This document shows positions 15,759-25,096 of a stretch of DNA of 40,703 nucleotides, in pieces. Source of the stretch: Bifidobacteriaceae bacterium (GTDB lineage Bacteria; Actinomycetota; Actinomycetes; Actinomycetales; WQXJ01). The stretch's first letter is position 1. The number at the start of each line of letters is the position of its first letter. Location: NCBI GenBank assembly GCA_031270825.1, contig JAISXH010000048.1, positions 1 through 40,703 of the forward strand, read 5' to 3'. The translations under genes were made by a program, and so were the position numbers. The notes below the pieces were generated by a model. It did not search any database. It saw only the letters and a list, made by a program, of their open reading frames with translations, and was not told where the DNA came from.

Positions 15759-17204
15759 GTGTCAGAGCTAGTTTTCGATGCCCCCGTCGCCGGCGCCGCT
15801 GTCAAGCAGGCCTTGGCCGGCTCGGTTTTCCGACCCTATTGGTTGGACGATGCCGCCCGGTCGGCCCCCAGCTTCGGCCCCGGCTTGCGCTACCCCGACA
15901 AATACGACTTGGCGATCGTGGGCGGCGGCTTCACCGGGCTATGGAGCGCGTTGCTGGCCAAGCAACGCGACCCCGGCCTGAAGGTGGCCTTGCTGGAGGC
16001 GCAAACGGTGGGCTGGTCGGCATCGGGCAGAAATGGCGGCTTCGTCGAGGCCAGCCTGACCCACGGCCGCGACAACGGGATGGCGCGCTGGCCGGAGGAA
16101 TACGGGGAACTGGAACGGCTGGGGCTGGCCAACCTGGACCAAATCGAACAGGCGGTGGCGGACCTCGGCATCGACTGCGAGTTTGAGCGGACTGGCGCCC
16201 TGACCGTGGCGACCGAGCCCTACCAGGCCGAACAGCTCCTGACCGACCGTGACGGGAGCGCCGCCGGGGAGGCGGACCCGGTCTACTTCGACGGCCCCCA
16301 GCTGCGGGCTGAAATCAACTCCCCGACTTACCTGGCCGGGGTTTGGGACCGGCGCGGGAACGCCTTGGTCCACCCCGCCAAACTGGCTTTCGGCCTGGCC
16401 TCGGCTTGCGCGGAGGCGGGCGTGGACCTGTTCGAGCACACGGCGGTCCGCCACCTGGCTCGCGACCGGGCGTCCGGGGGCCGGCTGCGGCTGGCCACCG
16501 ACCGGGCCTTCGTCCAGGCGGATCGGGTGGTCCTGGCGACCAACGTCTTCCCCAGTCTGCTGGCGCGCTACCGCCTGCACACCGTGCCGGTCTACGACTA
16601 TGTGCTGGTCAGCGAGCCTCTGACAGCCGGTCAAAGGGAGCAGCTGGGCTGGCGCGGCCGCCAGGGCGTCTCCGATGCCGCCAACCAGTTCCACTACTAC
16701 CGTCTCACCGGCGACGGCCGCATCCTGTGGGGAGGCTATGACGCGGTCTATTTCCCGGGCCGCCGAGTTCTGCCTCGGCACGAGGTTCGGCCCCAGACTT
16801 GGGCCAAGCTGGCCCGGCACTTCTTGATCACCTTCCCCTACCTCGAAGGCCTCCGCTTCACGCACCGCTGGGCTGGCGCGATCGACACCTGCTCGCGCTT
16901 CAACGCCTTTTTCGCCACCGCCTACAGCGACCAAGTCGCCTATGCCGCCGGGTTCACCGGCCTGGGGGTGGGGGCGTCGCGGTTCGCGGCCCAGGTCATG
17001 GTGGACCGCCTCAACGGCGTCCACTCGCCGATCACCCGCCTGCGCATGGTCCGCGAGAAGCCCCTGCCTTTCCCGCCGGAGCCATTCGCCACGCTCGGGA
17101 TCGAAGCCACCCGCTGGTCGCTAAACCGGGCCGACCACAACCAGGGCCGCCGCAATCTGTGGCTGAGGACCCTGGACGCGGTCGGCCTGGGTTTCGACTC
17201 CTGA
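15759..17204 (+). CDS. FAD-dependent amine/amino-acid oxidoreductase (DAO family, PuuB-like)
   Basis: A 481-residue flavoenzyme of the DAO family. The GTG at 15759 is the start: AGGAGG lies four bases before it. The FAD dinucleotide fold is at 49-80 (YDLAIVGGGFTGLWSALLA, then Glu80 in LLEAQ for the ribose), followed by GWSASGRNGGF, the conserved second flavin contact. An N-terminal YWLDDAA segment before the Rossmann fold and the C-terminal HRWAGAIDTCSRF and AAGFTGLGVGAS match the group that includes gamma-glutamylputrescine oxidoreductase. Known members oxidise an amine to an aldehyde with hydrogen peroxide release. Placed between an aminotransferase and a glutamine amidotransferase in a polyamine region, it may act on putrescine or its gamma-glutamyl form; sarcosine-like substrates are an alternative. 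Confidence 0.88.
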   Translation: MSELVFDAPVAGAAVKQALAGSVFRPYWLDDAARSAPSFGPGLRYPDKYDLAIVGGGFTGLWSALLAKQRDPGLKVALLEAQTVGWSASGRNGGFVEASLTHGRDNGMARWPEEYGELERLGLANLDQIEQAVADLGIDCEFERTGALTVATEPYQAEQLLTDRDGSAAGEADPVYFDGPQLRAEINSPTYLAGVWDRRGNALVHPAKLAFGLASACAEAGVDLFEHTAVRHLARDRASGGRLRLATDRAFVQADRVVLATNVFPSLLARYRLHTVPVYDYVLVSEPLTAGQREQLGWRGRQGVSDAANQFHYYRLTGDGRILWGGYDAVYFPGRRVLPRHEVRPQTWAKLARHFLITFPYLEGLRFTHRWAGAIDTCSRFNAFFATAYSDQVAYAAGFTGLGVGASRFAAQVMVDRLNGVHSPITRLRMVREKPLPFPPEPFATLGIEATRWSLNRADHNQGRRNLWLRTLDAVGLGFDS

Positions 17205-17215
17205 GGCGTCAGACC

Positions 17216-17932
17216 ATGCCTGCCGCCACGCCATTCGCCCTGGTGCTGGAGCACGATGACGACGACTCGCCAGGCCTGGTCGGCCAGGCGCTGGCGGGCG
17301 CGGGCGTTGCCACGCGACGGCTGAACGTCGTTCACGACCGGGCGCCTGACTTGCCCGCGGCCGGCGAGTTGGCGGCCTTGGTGATCATGGGCGGATTCAT
17401 GAACACCGACCAGACCGCGCAGTATCCCGGCCTGGCGGCCGAACGGGACCTGCTCCGAGCCGCGGTGCGGGCCGGCGTGCCGACCTTGGGGATCTGCTTG
17501 GGCCATCAGCTACTGGCTGAGGCGCTGGGCGGCGACGTCTGCCACACCGGCGGCTTGGAGATCGGCTTTTGCTCCCTCGAGCTGACCGGAGCCGGCCGGG
17601 CTGATCCGGTGCTGAGGCATTTCCAGGACACGCCGGTGCTGCAATGGCACGGCGACAACGCCAGCGCCCCGCCGGGCGCCACAGTGCTGGCCGCCAACGC
17701 CTTCTCGCCCTGCCAGGCCTTCCGTTGCGGCAGCGCCCTGGGCCTCCAGTTCCACATCGAGGTGGGCCCGGCCGAACTTGTGGCCTGGTGGGAATCGGAC
17801 CAGATCCGAGCTGACTGGCGGGCCCACGGCAGGGCCGATCTCTTGGCCGAAGCCGCCGCCGCCTTCCCGGTGCTCGAACCCCGCGCCCGCGCGGCCCTGA
17901 CTACCTGGTCGGAAACACTGCGGCCGGGCTGA
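17216..17932 (+). CDS. Class I glutamine amidotransferase-like protein
   Basis: A 238-residue cytoplasmic protein of the triad class I amidotransferase fold. The nucleophile is Cys94 in GICLGHQLLAEALGG, and the rest of the triad is His180 and Glu182 in LQFHIEV. The oxyanion strand ALVIMGGFMN is present. It resembles stand-alone GMP-synthase-like amidotransferases. Given the neighbours it could hydrolyse a gamma-glutamyl amide, as PuuD does for gamma-glutamyl-GABA, but PuuD's own signature is not evident. The ATG is 11 bases after the oxidoreductase stop; the open frame runs further upstream but only inside that gene. Its 3' end faces the amidohydrolase across 19 bases. Confidence 0.85.
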   Translation: MPAATPFALVLEHDDDDSPGLVGQALAGAGVATRRLNVVHDRAPDLPAAGELAALVIMGGFMNTDQTAQYPGLAAERDLLRAAVRAGVPTLGICLGHQLLAEALGGDVCHTGGLEIGFCSLELTGAGRADPVLRHFQDTPVLQWHGDNASAPPGATVLAANAFSPCQAFRCGSALGLQFHIEVGPAELVAWWESDQIRADWRAHGRADLLAEAAAAFPVLEPRARAALTTWSETLRPG

Positions 17933-17951
17933 GGCGGTCGCGGCCTTGGTT

Positions 17952-19658
17952 TCAGGGGACTGGCCGGCCTCCCAGCCAGGTGGCCCGTGGCGTCAGGCCA
18001 CGCAGGTCCTGAGGGTCCAGGGCGAACAGGTCCTCCGCGTAAATCACCAGGTCAGCGACTTTCCCGAGGTCGAGCGTGCCCCGGAAAGAGTCCGCCCAAC
18101 CCTGGTAAGCGGCGCCCCAGGTGGCGGCTGTCAGCGCCTCCTCCAAGGTCAGGCGCTCGCCTGGGGTCCAACCGCCGGCGGGGTGGCCTTGGTCGTTCAA
18201 CCGGGTGACCGCCACCCGCAGGGCCTCCAGCGGGTCGTTGGTGCTGACCGGCCAATCGGAGCCGTGCGAGATCACCGCCCCGGACCGGGCCAAGGTCGCC
18301 GCCGGATACTGGCGGGCGGCCCGGACCGGACCGAGCCTGGGAGCGGTCAAGAGGTCTTGCATCGGATCGCATTGCGACCAGTAGGACTCGAAGTTGGCCA
18401 CCACCCCGAGTTCGGCGAAGCGGCGCAGGTCTGCCGGATCGACCACCTGGACGTGGGCGATCACCGGGCGACGGTCCCAGGGGGGATTAGACCGGATGGC
18501 GGCTTCGATGGCGTCGAGGGCATGGCGCACGGCCGCGTCCCCGATCGCGTGGATGTGGGCCTGGAACCCGGCCGCGTCGAACCGCGCCACCGCCGCGGCG
18601 AGTTCCGACGGTTCCCACACCGCCATCCCGCGGTCGGCGCCGCCCGCGTAGGGTTCGAGCATGGCGCCGGTGGCGGATTCGATCACCCCGTCGGCGAAGA
18701 ACTTGACTGTCCGAGCGGTCAGCATCTCGGGCTGCCCGGCGGCTTCGACCTCGGCCCGCATTTGGGCGAATTCGGCCACTTGGTCCCGCCACCGGCCCGG
18801 GTCAGCTCTCAGACCCAGGTTCGACCGCACGGTCAGGGCGCCGCGCTCGAGTAACTCCAGATAGGGCTGGTGGCCCTGGGCGTCCACCCAGGCGTCCTGC
18901 ATCCAGGTCACTCCGACCAGATTCTGACGCCGACAGGCCTCCGCCAAAGCCAGCCGCAGCACTTCCGCCGGCCGCTGCGGCGCCGCCCGCAGCACCAGAT
19001 CGCAGGCGCCCCATTCGCGCAAGGTCCCCAGCGGCGATCCGTCCGGCCGGCGGTCGATTCGGCCCAGCGGCGGGTCCGGCGTGGTGGCGTCGATCCCGGC
19101 CGCCTGCAGGGCGGCGCTGTTCACCCAGGCGGTGTGGTAGTCGGCGGCTCGCAGCAGGACCGGCCGGTCTGGAACCGCCTCATCCAGCCAGCGGGCGTCG
19201 AAGGCCCCGCCCGGCGCCAGGGCCGGGGCGTAGCTGGCGCCCAGGATCCAGCGGTCGTCGGGATGCTCCAGGGCGTAGCGCCGGACCGCCGCCACGACCT
19301 CGCCGACCGAGGCCCGGCCGGTGACCGCGGGGCCCTGGGTCTCCAAGCCGCCGAACACCGGGTGGCAGTGCCCGTCGCCGAATCCCGGGGCCACCAGGCC
19401 GCCTTCCAGGTCCACCACCTCGCGGGCGGCGCCGGCCAGAGCCAGGGCCGGGCCGCCCAACGCCGCCACTTTGCCGTCCACGACGGCCAAGGCTGTCGTC
19501 GTCACGCCCGGCCCGACCCAAACCCGCCCGCCCAGGAACACGGCATCGGGCACTACTTTGTCCGATGCCGTGCCCGTCGCCTTTCCGGTGTCCGCTGCCT
19601 TTCCGGTGTCCGCTGCCTTGGTCGTGTTCCCCGCCCTGGCGCCACTGGTCCCGTCCAT
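17952..19658 (-). CDS. Amidohydrolase, YtcJ/NfdA type
   Basis: A 568-residue metal-dependent hydrolase of the amidohydrolase superfamily. The metal site can be read: His97 and His99 in DGHCHP, Lys319 in VKFFADG (bridging lysine), His368/His370 in QAHIHAIGD, His402 in IAHVQ, and Asp468 in SHGSDWPVS. This arrangement is that of the YtcJ group, which includes N-substituted formamide deformylase. The true substrate is unknown. The first 35 residues are a low-complexity extension with repeated AADTGKA. It is the last gene of the pot operon, 25 bases after the second potD, so the substrate may be an N-acyl polyamine or amide; this is an inference from position. Confidence 0.85.
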   Translation of the reverse strand: MDGTSGARAGNTTKAADTGKAADTGKATGTASDKVVPDAVFLGGRVWVGPGVTTTALAVVDGKVAALGGPALALAGAAREVVDLEGGLVAPGFGDGHCHPVFGGLETQGPAVTGRASVGEVVAAVRRYALEHPDDRWILGASYAPALAPGGAFDARWLDEAVPDRPVLLRAADYHTAWVNSAALQAAGIDATTPDPPLGRIDRRPDGSPLGTLREWGACDLVLRAAPQRPAEVLRLALAEACRRQNLVGVTWMQDAWVDAQGHQPYLELLERGALTVRSNLGLRADPGRWRDQVAEFAQMRAEVEAAGQPEMLTARTVKFFADGVIESATGAMLEPYAGGADRGMAVWEPSELAAAVARFDAAGFQAHIHAIGDAAVRHALDAIEAAIRSNPPWDRRPVIAHVQVVDPADLRRFAELGVVANFESYWSQCDPMQDLLTAPRLGPVRAARQYPAATLARSGAVISHGSDWPVSTNDPLEALRVAVTRLNDQGHPAGGWTPGERLTLEEALTAATWGAAYQGWADSFRGTLDLGKVADLVIYAEDLFALDPQDLRGLTPRATWLGGRPVP

Positions 19659-19683
19659 TCGACCAACCCCCTGACCAAAGGCC

Positions 19684-20847
19684 TCAGCCCTTGAAGGACT
19701 CCCAGATCTGGGTGTACTTGTTTTGGACTTCGGTGGCGCAGGTCGGCACCACGTCGAGTTGGGCCCCGTCCGGCGGAACGATCGCCGGATCGGCTTTCAA
19801 CTCTGGGTCGAGCAAGTCGGAGACGCCCTCAATCGCGGCGTTGTAGCCCTGATAGTTGGCCGCCACAGCGGCGTTTAGGGGGTCCAACATCCAGTTGATG
19901 AAGGTCAGAGCCTGGTCCACGTTCTTGGCCCCGGCCGTCACCGCCCAGTTGTCCTGGTAGGCGCCCAGGCCCTCGGTGGCGTAGACGTACACCACATTGG
20001 GGTTGGTCAGCGCCGCCCGGTGTGAGGCGCCGTTCCAAATCATCGCCATCGAGTTGTCGCCGGTGCCGAGCCGGTCCAAGATGCCGTCCGAACTGATCGT
20101 CAGCACTTTGTCCTTGAAACCGGCCAACAGGTCGGAGGCGGCCTGAAGGTCTTGCGGGTCGTCGGTGCAAGGTTCGGCGCCGACTGCCCGCAAAGCCGCG
20201 TTGACTGACTCGAATTGATCGTTCATGATCCCGACTTTGCCGGCGAAAGGAGCGCCGATCGTGAAATAGTCCAGCCAAGACGTGGGCGCCGCCTGGCCCT
20301 CCTCCAACAAAGAGGCGTCATAGGCGAAGCCGGTGGAGCCATACAGATACGGCGCCGAGTACAACCGGCCCGGGTCGTAGTAGACGTCGCGGAACTCGGG
20401 CAGGATGTTCTGGCCATTGGGCAGGTCGAGGGCGTCTATACGGAGCAGTTGCCCTCTGTCCACCATCAGGTCGATGGCGTAGTCGGACGGCACCACGATG
20501 TCATAGCCACCCGCCCCCGAAGCCTCGATCTTGGTCATCATGGCTTCGTTGTTCTCGTAATAGTCCAGCGTCACTTTGATGCCGGTCTCCTCCTCGAACT
20601 TGACCGCCAAATCGGTCGGGAAGTAATCCGACCAGGTGTAGATGGACAACTCACCGGAGGTGGCCGGTTTGAAAGAGGCGGCCTTGGGGCTGGCGGACCC
20701 TTTCGCGGGAGTGTCGCTGACGCCGTCGCCGCAGGCGGCCACAGTGGCGACCAGCACTGACGCCGCCAGGGCGGCGATCAGGCGACCAGGGCGGCGGACG
20801 CGGCGGCGGCCAGCGGCGGCGAGGCCGGGGGTCATAGGTGTGTTCAT
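19684..20847 (-). CDS. potD: Polyamine-binding lipoprotein PotD, second copy
   Basis: The extracellular substrate-binding lipoprotein of the spermidine/putrescine ABC transporter. 387 residues. Signal peptide with lipobox VATVAAC. The PotD pattern is present: LSIYTWSDYFP at the start of the mature domain, GYDIVVPSDYAID, YYDPGRLYSAPYLYGSTGFAYD, and SMAMIWNG. The ATG at 20847 overlaps the stop of the first potD in ATGA. The open frame continues further upstream, but only across that gene. It is about half identical to its neighbour by eye, so the pair arose by tandem duplication; differences in the binding-site loops may widen the substrate range. Confidence 0.92.
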   Translation of the reverse strand: MNTPMTPGLAAAGRRRVRRPGRLIAALAASVLVATVAACGDGVSDTPAKGSASPKAASFKPATSGELSIYTWSDYFPTDLAVKFEEETGIKVTLDYYENNEAMMTKIEASGAGGYDIVVPSDYAIDLMVDRGQLLRIDALDLPNGQNILPEFRDVYYDPGRLYSAPYLYGSTGFAYDASLLEEGQAAPTSWLDYFTIGAPFAGKVGIMNDQFESVNAALRAVGAEPCTDDPQDLQAASDLLAGFKDKVLTISSDGILDRLGTGDNSMAMIWNGASHRAALTNPNVVYVYATEGLGAYQDNWAVTAGAKNVDQALTFINWMLDPLNAAVAANYQGYNAAIEGVSDLLDPELKADPAIVPPDGAQLDVVPTCATEVQNKYTQIWESFKG

Positions 20848-21986
20848 TGCCGGAAGCTCTCCCAAATCTGTGAGTACTTGTTCATGGTCTCGTTGTCGCA
20901 GGCCTGGATCATTTCCAGGGCCGCGTCGTCTGGCGGGACAATCGCCGGATCGGATTGCATGGCCGGATCCAGATAGTCGAAGACGCCTTCGATCTGGGCG
21001 TTGAAGCCGACATAGTTGGCCGCCTCGGCGGCGTTCTTCGGATCCAGCATCCAGTTGATGAAAGTCCTGGCCTGGGCGACGTTTTCGGCGCCGGACGGCA
21101 CCACCCAGTTGTCCTCGAAGATCGACACGCCCTCGGTGGGATAGACGTAGGTGATGTTGTTGTCGATGCCCCAGGCGCGGTGGGTGTCGCCGTTCCAAAT
21201 CATGGCCATCGAATTCTGGCCGGTGCCCAATCGGTCCGGCGTGGCGTCAGAACTGATGGTGTTGACACGGGCTTTGAAATCTGTGAGGAGGTCGAGGGCG
21301 GCCTGCAATTCCTCCGGATCGGTGGTGCAGGGCTCCGCGCCGACCGCCCGCAAGGCCGCGTTGACGCCATCGAATTCGTCGTTCAGCACGCCGATCTTGC
21401 CCGCGAACGGCTCTTCCCAAGTGAAATAGTCGAACCAGGATTGAGGCGGCTGTTGGCCTTCTTCCAGCAAGGCGGCGTTGTAGGCGTAGCCGGTGGTGCC
21501 ATACATGAAGGGCGCGGAGTACTCGCGTTCTGGGTCGTAATAGGGATGTAGCGCCCGTTCCATGATGTTGGCGGCGTTGGGCAACTCCATGACGTCGATC
21601 TTGAGGGCCAGCCCGCGCTCGATCATCATTTGGACCGCGTAATCGGAGGGCACCACCAAGTCGTAGCCGGCGCCGCCGGTGGCTTCGAGCTTTGTCAACA
21701 GTTCTTCGTTCGAGGCGAAGAAGTCGATCGTCGCCTCGATGCCTGTCTCTTCGGTGAAGCGGGTCAGTAATTCGGTCGGGAAATAGTCAGCCCAGGTGTA
21801 CACGGTGACGCGACCGCTGCTGGCGGGGGTGAATTCGCCGGCCCCGGCGCTGTTGGCGGCCCCGCCTTCGGTTTCAGGAGTGTCCGTGACGCCTCCGCCG
21901 CAGCCGGCCAGGGCCACCGCCAGGGCGGTGGCGGCGGCTGTTCCCAAGACGCGAGGCGTCCGGCCTCGATTGTTACTTGATCGCAT
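20844..21986 (-). CDS. potD: Polyamine-binding lipoprotein PotD, first copy
   Basis: A paralogue of the following gene with the same role. 380 residues from ATG 21986; an in-frame GTG at 22001 is an alternative, and neither has an ideal ribosome site (AGGA three bases before the ATG). Lipobox ALAGC. Mature domain with VTVYTWADYFP, GYDLVVPSDYAVQ, YYDPEREYSAPFMYGTTGY, SMAMIWNGDTHRAW and a C-terminal KYSQIWESFRQ. Both copies keep a conserved Cys in RAVGAEPCT and another near the C-terminus, perhaps a disulfide. An 88-base gap separates it from potC, so it could have its own promoter. Confidence 0.92.
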   Translation of the reverse strand: MRSSNNRGRTPRVLGTAAATALAVALAGCGGGVTDTPETEGGAANSAGAGEFTPASSGRVTVYTWADYFPTELLTRFTEETGIEATIDFFASNEELLTKLEATGGAGYDLVVPSDYAVQMMIERGLALKIDVMELPNAANIMERALHPYYDPEREYSAPFMYGTTGYAYNAALLEEGQQPPQSWFDYFTWEEPFAGKIGVLNDEFDGVNAALRAVGAEPCTTDPEELQAALDLLTDFKARVNTISSDATPDRLGTGQNSMAMIWNGDTHRAWGIDNNITYVYPTEGVSIFEDNWVVPSGAENVAQARTFINWMLDPKNAAEAANYVGFNAQIEGVFDYLDPAMQSDPAIVPPDDAALEMIQACDNETMNKYSQIWESFRQ

Positions 21987-22089
21987 GGTTCCTAGAGTCA
22001 CCTTTCTTGTGAGTTTCGCCTGCTCCCCGGATTAGTTCGCCGAGCCTTGGCCGATCAGACCGCCGGGTCCGCCGATCGCCGCTCCGGTC

Positions 22090-22929
22090 CTACCGCTTGG
22101 CCTGGCGCCGGGTCAGCACCGTGGTCGCGGCGGTCACCACCACCGCCAGAATCAACAGCATCGTGGCCACGACGTTGACCGACGGGTTCACTCCTTTCCT
22201 GATCAGGCCGAAGATATAGATCGGCAGCGTGGTGCTCCCAGCCGAGGCCAGGAAGTTCGAGATCATGAAATCGTCCATCGAGACGACGAAGGCCAGCAGC
22301 GCCCCGGAGATGATCCCCGGCATCAACAACGGCAGCATGACCCGGCGGACCACCTGCCAATGAGTCGCGCCCAGATCGGCGGCCGATTCGAAATAGGCCG
22401 GGTTCAGGCCGGTGTATCTGGCCCGGATGTTCATCATCGCGAAAGGCACGCAGAAAGAGGTGTGCGCCAGGACCAACGGGATGAAACCCGGCGCCAATCC
22501 GATCAGCCGGATGAAGGCTAATGTGGCCACGCCCATGACCACCTCCGGGACCACGATCGGCGCCGCCAAGATGGCGGTCGAGATGGCCGACCCAGCCCGC
22601 GACAGGCGGTCCATGGCCAGCACGTAGAGGACCGCCAGGACAGTTGAGGCGACCGTCGCGATGGCCGCCACCTGTAGCGACACCTTGGTGGCGGAGATGA
22701 TCGAGGCGTCGGTGAAGACCCGGCCGTACCACTTCAAGGAGAATCCCTGCCAAATCAGAGCCTGGTTGCCGCCGTTGAACGAATAGGCCACCACGATCAG
22801 CATCGGCGCGTACAGGAACGCCAGCGCGACCAGCGAGATCGTGCCCAACCCGGGAAACCGGTTCAACATCAAACTGTGCGGAATCGACCCTCGCATCAGA
22901 CGCGGCACCGGCCTGGTTTCGACGCTCAT
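22090..22929 (-). CDS. potC: Polyamine ABC transporter permease PotC
   Basis: One of two membrane subunits of the polyamine importer. 279 residues with six helices. The coupling loop that docks to PotA is ESAADLGATHWQVVRRVMLP, with SMDDFMISNFL after it as usual for PotC. The ATG at 22929 lies in an ATGA overlap with the potB stop. The open frame is longer upstream, but that part lies within potB. Confidence 0.95.
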   Translation of the reverse strand: MSVETRPVPRLMRGSIPHSLMLNRFPGLGTISLVALAFLYAPMLIVVAYSFNGGNQALIWQGFSLKWYGRVFTDASIISATKVSLQVAAIATVASTVLAVLYVLAMDRLSRAGSAISTAILAAPIVVPEVVMGVATLAFIRLIGLAPGFIPLVLAHTSFCVPFAMMNIRARYTGLNPAYFESAADLGATHWQVVRRVMLPLLMPGIISGALLAFVVSMDDFMISNFLASAGSTTLPIYIFGLIRKGVNPSVNVVATMLLILAVVVTAATTVLTRRQAKR

Positions 22930-23954
22930 ATCGCCAAGCTCACTTTCTGCGAGGACCGCTTGGCCCAGCGCAACAGCCCGAAGGCGCCGAGCAAGGTCAG
23001 GATCAGGATGATCACCGACAGGGCGGCGCCGAACGGCCAGTTGCGAGCCTCGCCGTACTGGGCCGCGATCAAGTTGCCCACCATCAGCACCTTGCCGCCG
23101 CCGAGCAACACCGGCTGGACAAACGACCCGAAGGCGGGCACGAAGCACAAGGCCACCGCCGACATCACCCCGCCCCCGGCGGCGGGCCAAATGATTCGCC
23201 TGACCACGCCCAACTTGCGGGCGCCGAGGTCATAAGCGGCTTCGGCGAGGGAGAAATCGAAGCCGGCCAGGGACGAGTAGATCGGCAGGATCGCGAACGG
23301 CAAGAAGGTGTAGATCAGGCCGACCAAGGTGGCCCCGGAGTTGTAGAGCAGTTGGCGCGGTTCCAACCCGATCATCTCCAGGACCGAGTTGGCGGTCCCG
23401 CGGTCGCTCAGCAACAGGATCCAGGCATAGGTCCGGACCAGCAGGTTGGTCCAAAACGGGATCGTCACCACCAGCACCAGCAGGTTCTGGGCGCGCGGCG
23501 TCTTGGTGGTCATCCACAGCGCGATCGGGAAGGCCAGCCCTATGCAGACCACGGTGGTGACCAGGGCCTGTAACCCCGACAGCCCGAAAGACCGCAGGTA
23601 GCGCAGGTCCAAATGGGTGTTGCCGAGGAAGTCCTCCTGGAACAGGAAGTGTCGGTAGGCCTCGGTCGAGAACTGATAGACCACGCCCCCGCCGGTCTCC
23701 GGCTGCGACAAGAAGGAGAACACGCCGATCACGATGATCGGACCGAGGGTGAAGGTCAGGCCGACCAAGATCGCCGGAATGGCGAATCCCACCGACAGCT
23801 GGCCGGGCTTGGCGCCAGGGCGTCGCCGTCCCAGCCGGATCCCCCCGGCTCGCTTCGGTCCCGGCCGGTCTAAGGCTGGCGGTCCCGAGGCGGCCTTCCC
23901 GGGCGCCGTCCGGTCAGGGGGCGGGCGTCTCTCCAGCGTGCCCGAGCTGCTCAT
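22926..23954 (-). CDS. potB: Polyamine ABC transporter permease PotB
   Basis: The second membrane subunit of the importer. 342 residues: about 55 N-terminal Pro/Arg-rich cytoplasmic residues, more than usual, then six helices. The EAA coupling loop is EAAYDLGARKLGVVRRIIWP. IPFWTNLLVRTYAWILLL is a strong PotB/PotH marker. The ATG at 23954 overlaps the potA stop by four bases. Confidence 0.95.
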   Translation of the reverse strand: MSSSGTLERRPPPDRTAPGKAASGPPALDRPGPKRAGGIRLGRRRPGAKPGQLSVGFAIPAILVGLTFTLGPIIVIGVFSFLSQPETGGGVVYQFSTEAYRHFLFQEDFLGNTHLDLRYLRSFGLSGLQALVTTVVCIGLAFPIALWMTTKTPRAQNLLVLVVTIPFWTNLLVRTYAWILLLSDRGTANSVLEMIGLEPRQLLYNSGATLVGLIYTFLPFAILPIYSSLAGFDFSLAEAAYDLGARKLGVVRRIIWPAAGGGVMSAVALCFVPAFGSFVQPVLLGGGKVLMVGNLIAAQYGEARNWPFGAALSVIILILTLLGAFGLLRWAKRSSQKVSLAI

Positions 23955-25093
23955 TCCGCCACCACCTTGGCCTGCCCGGCGCCGATCGCCACGCCGACGT
24001 CGCCGCCCGGCTCCAGGTGGGTCTGGCCGAATGGCGGGGGCACCCGGACCCGCAGGCGCTGCCCGTCCGGAAGTTCCACCGAACAGCGCAGGTCGGTGCC
24101 CATGTAAGTCAGCTCGACTAGCTTCCCCCGCAGTTCGGCCTGGTCCGGGTCGGTCAGGAAGATGTTCTCCGGCCGGATCGCCAAGGTGGCAGTACCAGTT
24201 TGGCCGTTGCCTGGGTCCACGCCGACGGGCACGTCCACGCCGCCGATGCCGCCGAAGCAGGTCCCAGCCCGCACTGTCAGCGGCGCTCGGATGAAGTTGG
24301 TGTCGCCGATGAAATCGGCCACGAACCGCGACACCGGGCGCTCGTAGATGTCCTCCGGGGTGCCGATCTGGGCGGGCCGCCCGTCGGCGAAGACGGCGAT
24401 GCGGTCCCCCATCGACAGGGCTTCTTCTTGGTCGTGGGTGACGAAAACGAAGGTGATGCCGGTCTCACGCTGGATGCGTTTGAGTTCGCTTTGCATGCCC
24501 CGGCGCAGTTTCAGGTCCAGGGCCGACAGCGGCTCGTCCAGTAGCAACACCTTCGGCTGCTTGGCCAGGGCCCGGGCCAAGGCGACGCGCTGCTGTTGTC
24601 CCCCGGAAAGCTGCGACGGGCGGCGCCCGCCCACTTCGCTCAGCTGGACCAGGGCCAGCATCTCGGCCACCCGCTCGGCGATCACCGCCTGGGGCGCCTT
24701 TTCCATCCGCAACCCGAAAGCGATGTTCTCCCACACGCTCAGGTGCGGAAACAGGGCGTAACTCTGGAAGACCGTGTTGACTGGGCGCTTGTGCGGCGGC
24801 AAGATGTCGATCCGCTCGTCCCCCAAGTAGATTTCGCCGCCGTCCAAGGGCTCCAGCCCGGCGATGGCGCGCAACAGCGTGGTCTTGCCGCACCCAGAGG
24901 GGCCCAACAGAACATAGAACTCCCCCAGTTCGATGTCCAAACTGACGCCGTCGAGGGCGTGGACCTCGCCGCCTTCGGCTGACCGGAAGGTCTTGTAAGC
25001 TCCGGCCACCGACAGGCCGGTCTCACTCGCGCTGGCGCTGGTGGGCGCGGCGGTCGCGATCACGGTTTCTTGCGCCACTGACACAGCGCCCAC
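23951..25093 (-). CDS. potA: Polyamine ABC transporter ATPase PotA
   Basis: The ATPase that drives PotB/PotC. 380 residues. Walker A GPSGCGKTT at 64-72, Q-loop VFQSYALFPH, signature LSGGQQQR at 162-169, Walker B VLLLDEPLSALD at 182-193, switch His220 in FVTHDQEEAL. The C-terminal 120 residues are the TOBE regulatory domain (LAIRPENI, VELTYMGTDLR). The GTG start at 25093 has GGAGG eight bases upstream, inside the end of the dehydrogenase gene, whose stop is only three bases before. About 25 extra N-terminal residues precede the ABC domain. Confidence 0.95.
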   Translation of the reverse strand: MGAVSVAQETVIATAAPTSASASETGLSVAGAYKTFRSAEGGEVHALDGVSLDIELGEFYVLLGPSGCGKTTLLRAIAGLEPLDGGEIYLGDERIDILPPHKRPVNTVFQSYALFPHLSVWENIAFGLRMEKAPQAVIAERVAEMLALVQLSEVGGRRPSQLSGGQQQRVALARALAKQPKVLLLDEPLSALDLKLRRGMQSELKRIQRETGITFVFVTHDQEEALSMGDRIAVFADGRPAQIGTPEDIYERPVSRFVADFIGDTNFIRAPLTVRAGTCFGGIGGVDVPVGVDPGNGQTGTATLAIRPENIFLTDPDQAELRGKLVELTYMGTDLRCSVELPDGQRLRVRVPPPFGQTHLEPGGDVGVAIGAGQAKVVAE

Positions 25094-25096
25094 GGC

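Noticed and set aside
20848..21198. A long fusion of the second potD with upstream sequence
   Set aside because: The additional part is a shifted frame of the first potD; the real start is the ATG at 20847 with a signal peptide and lipobox.
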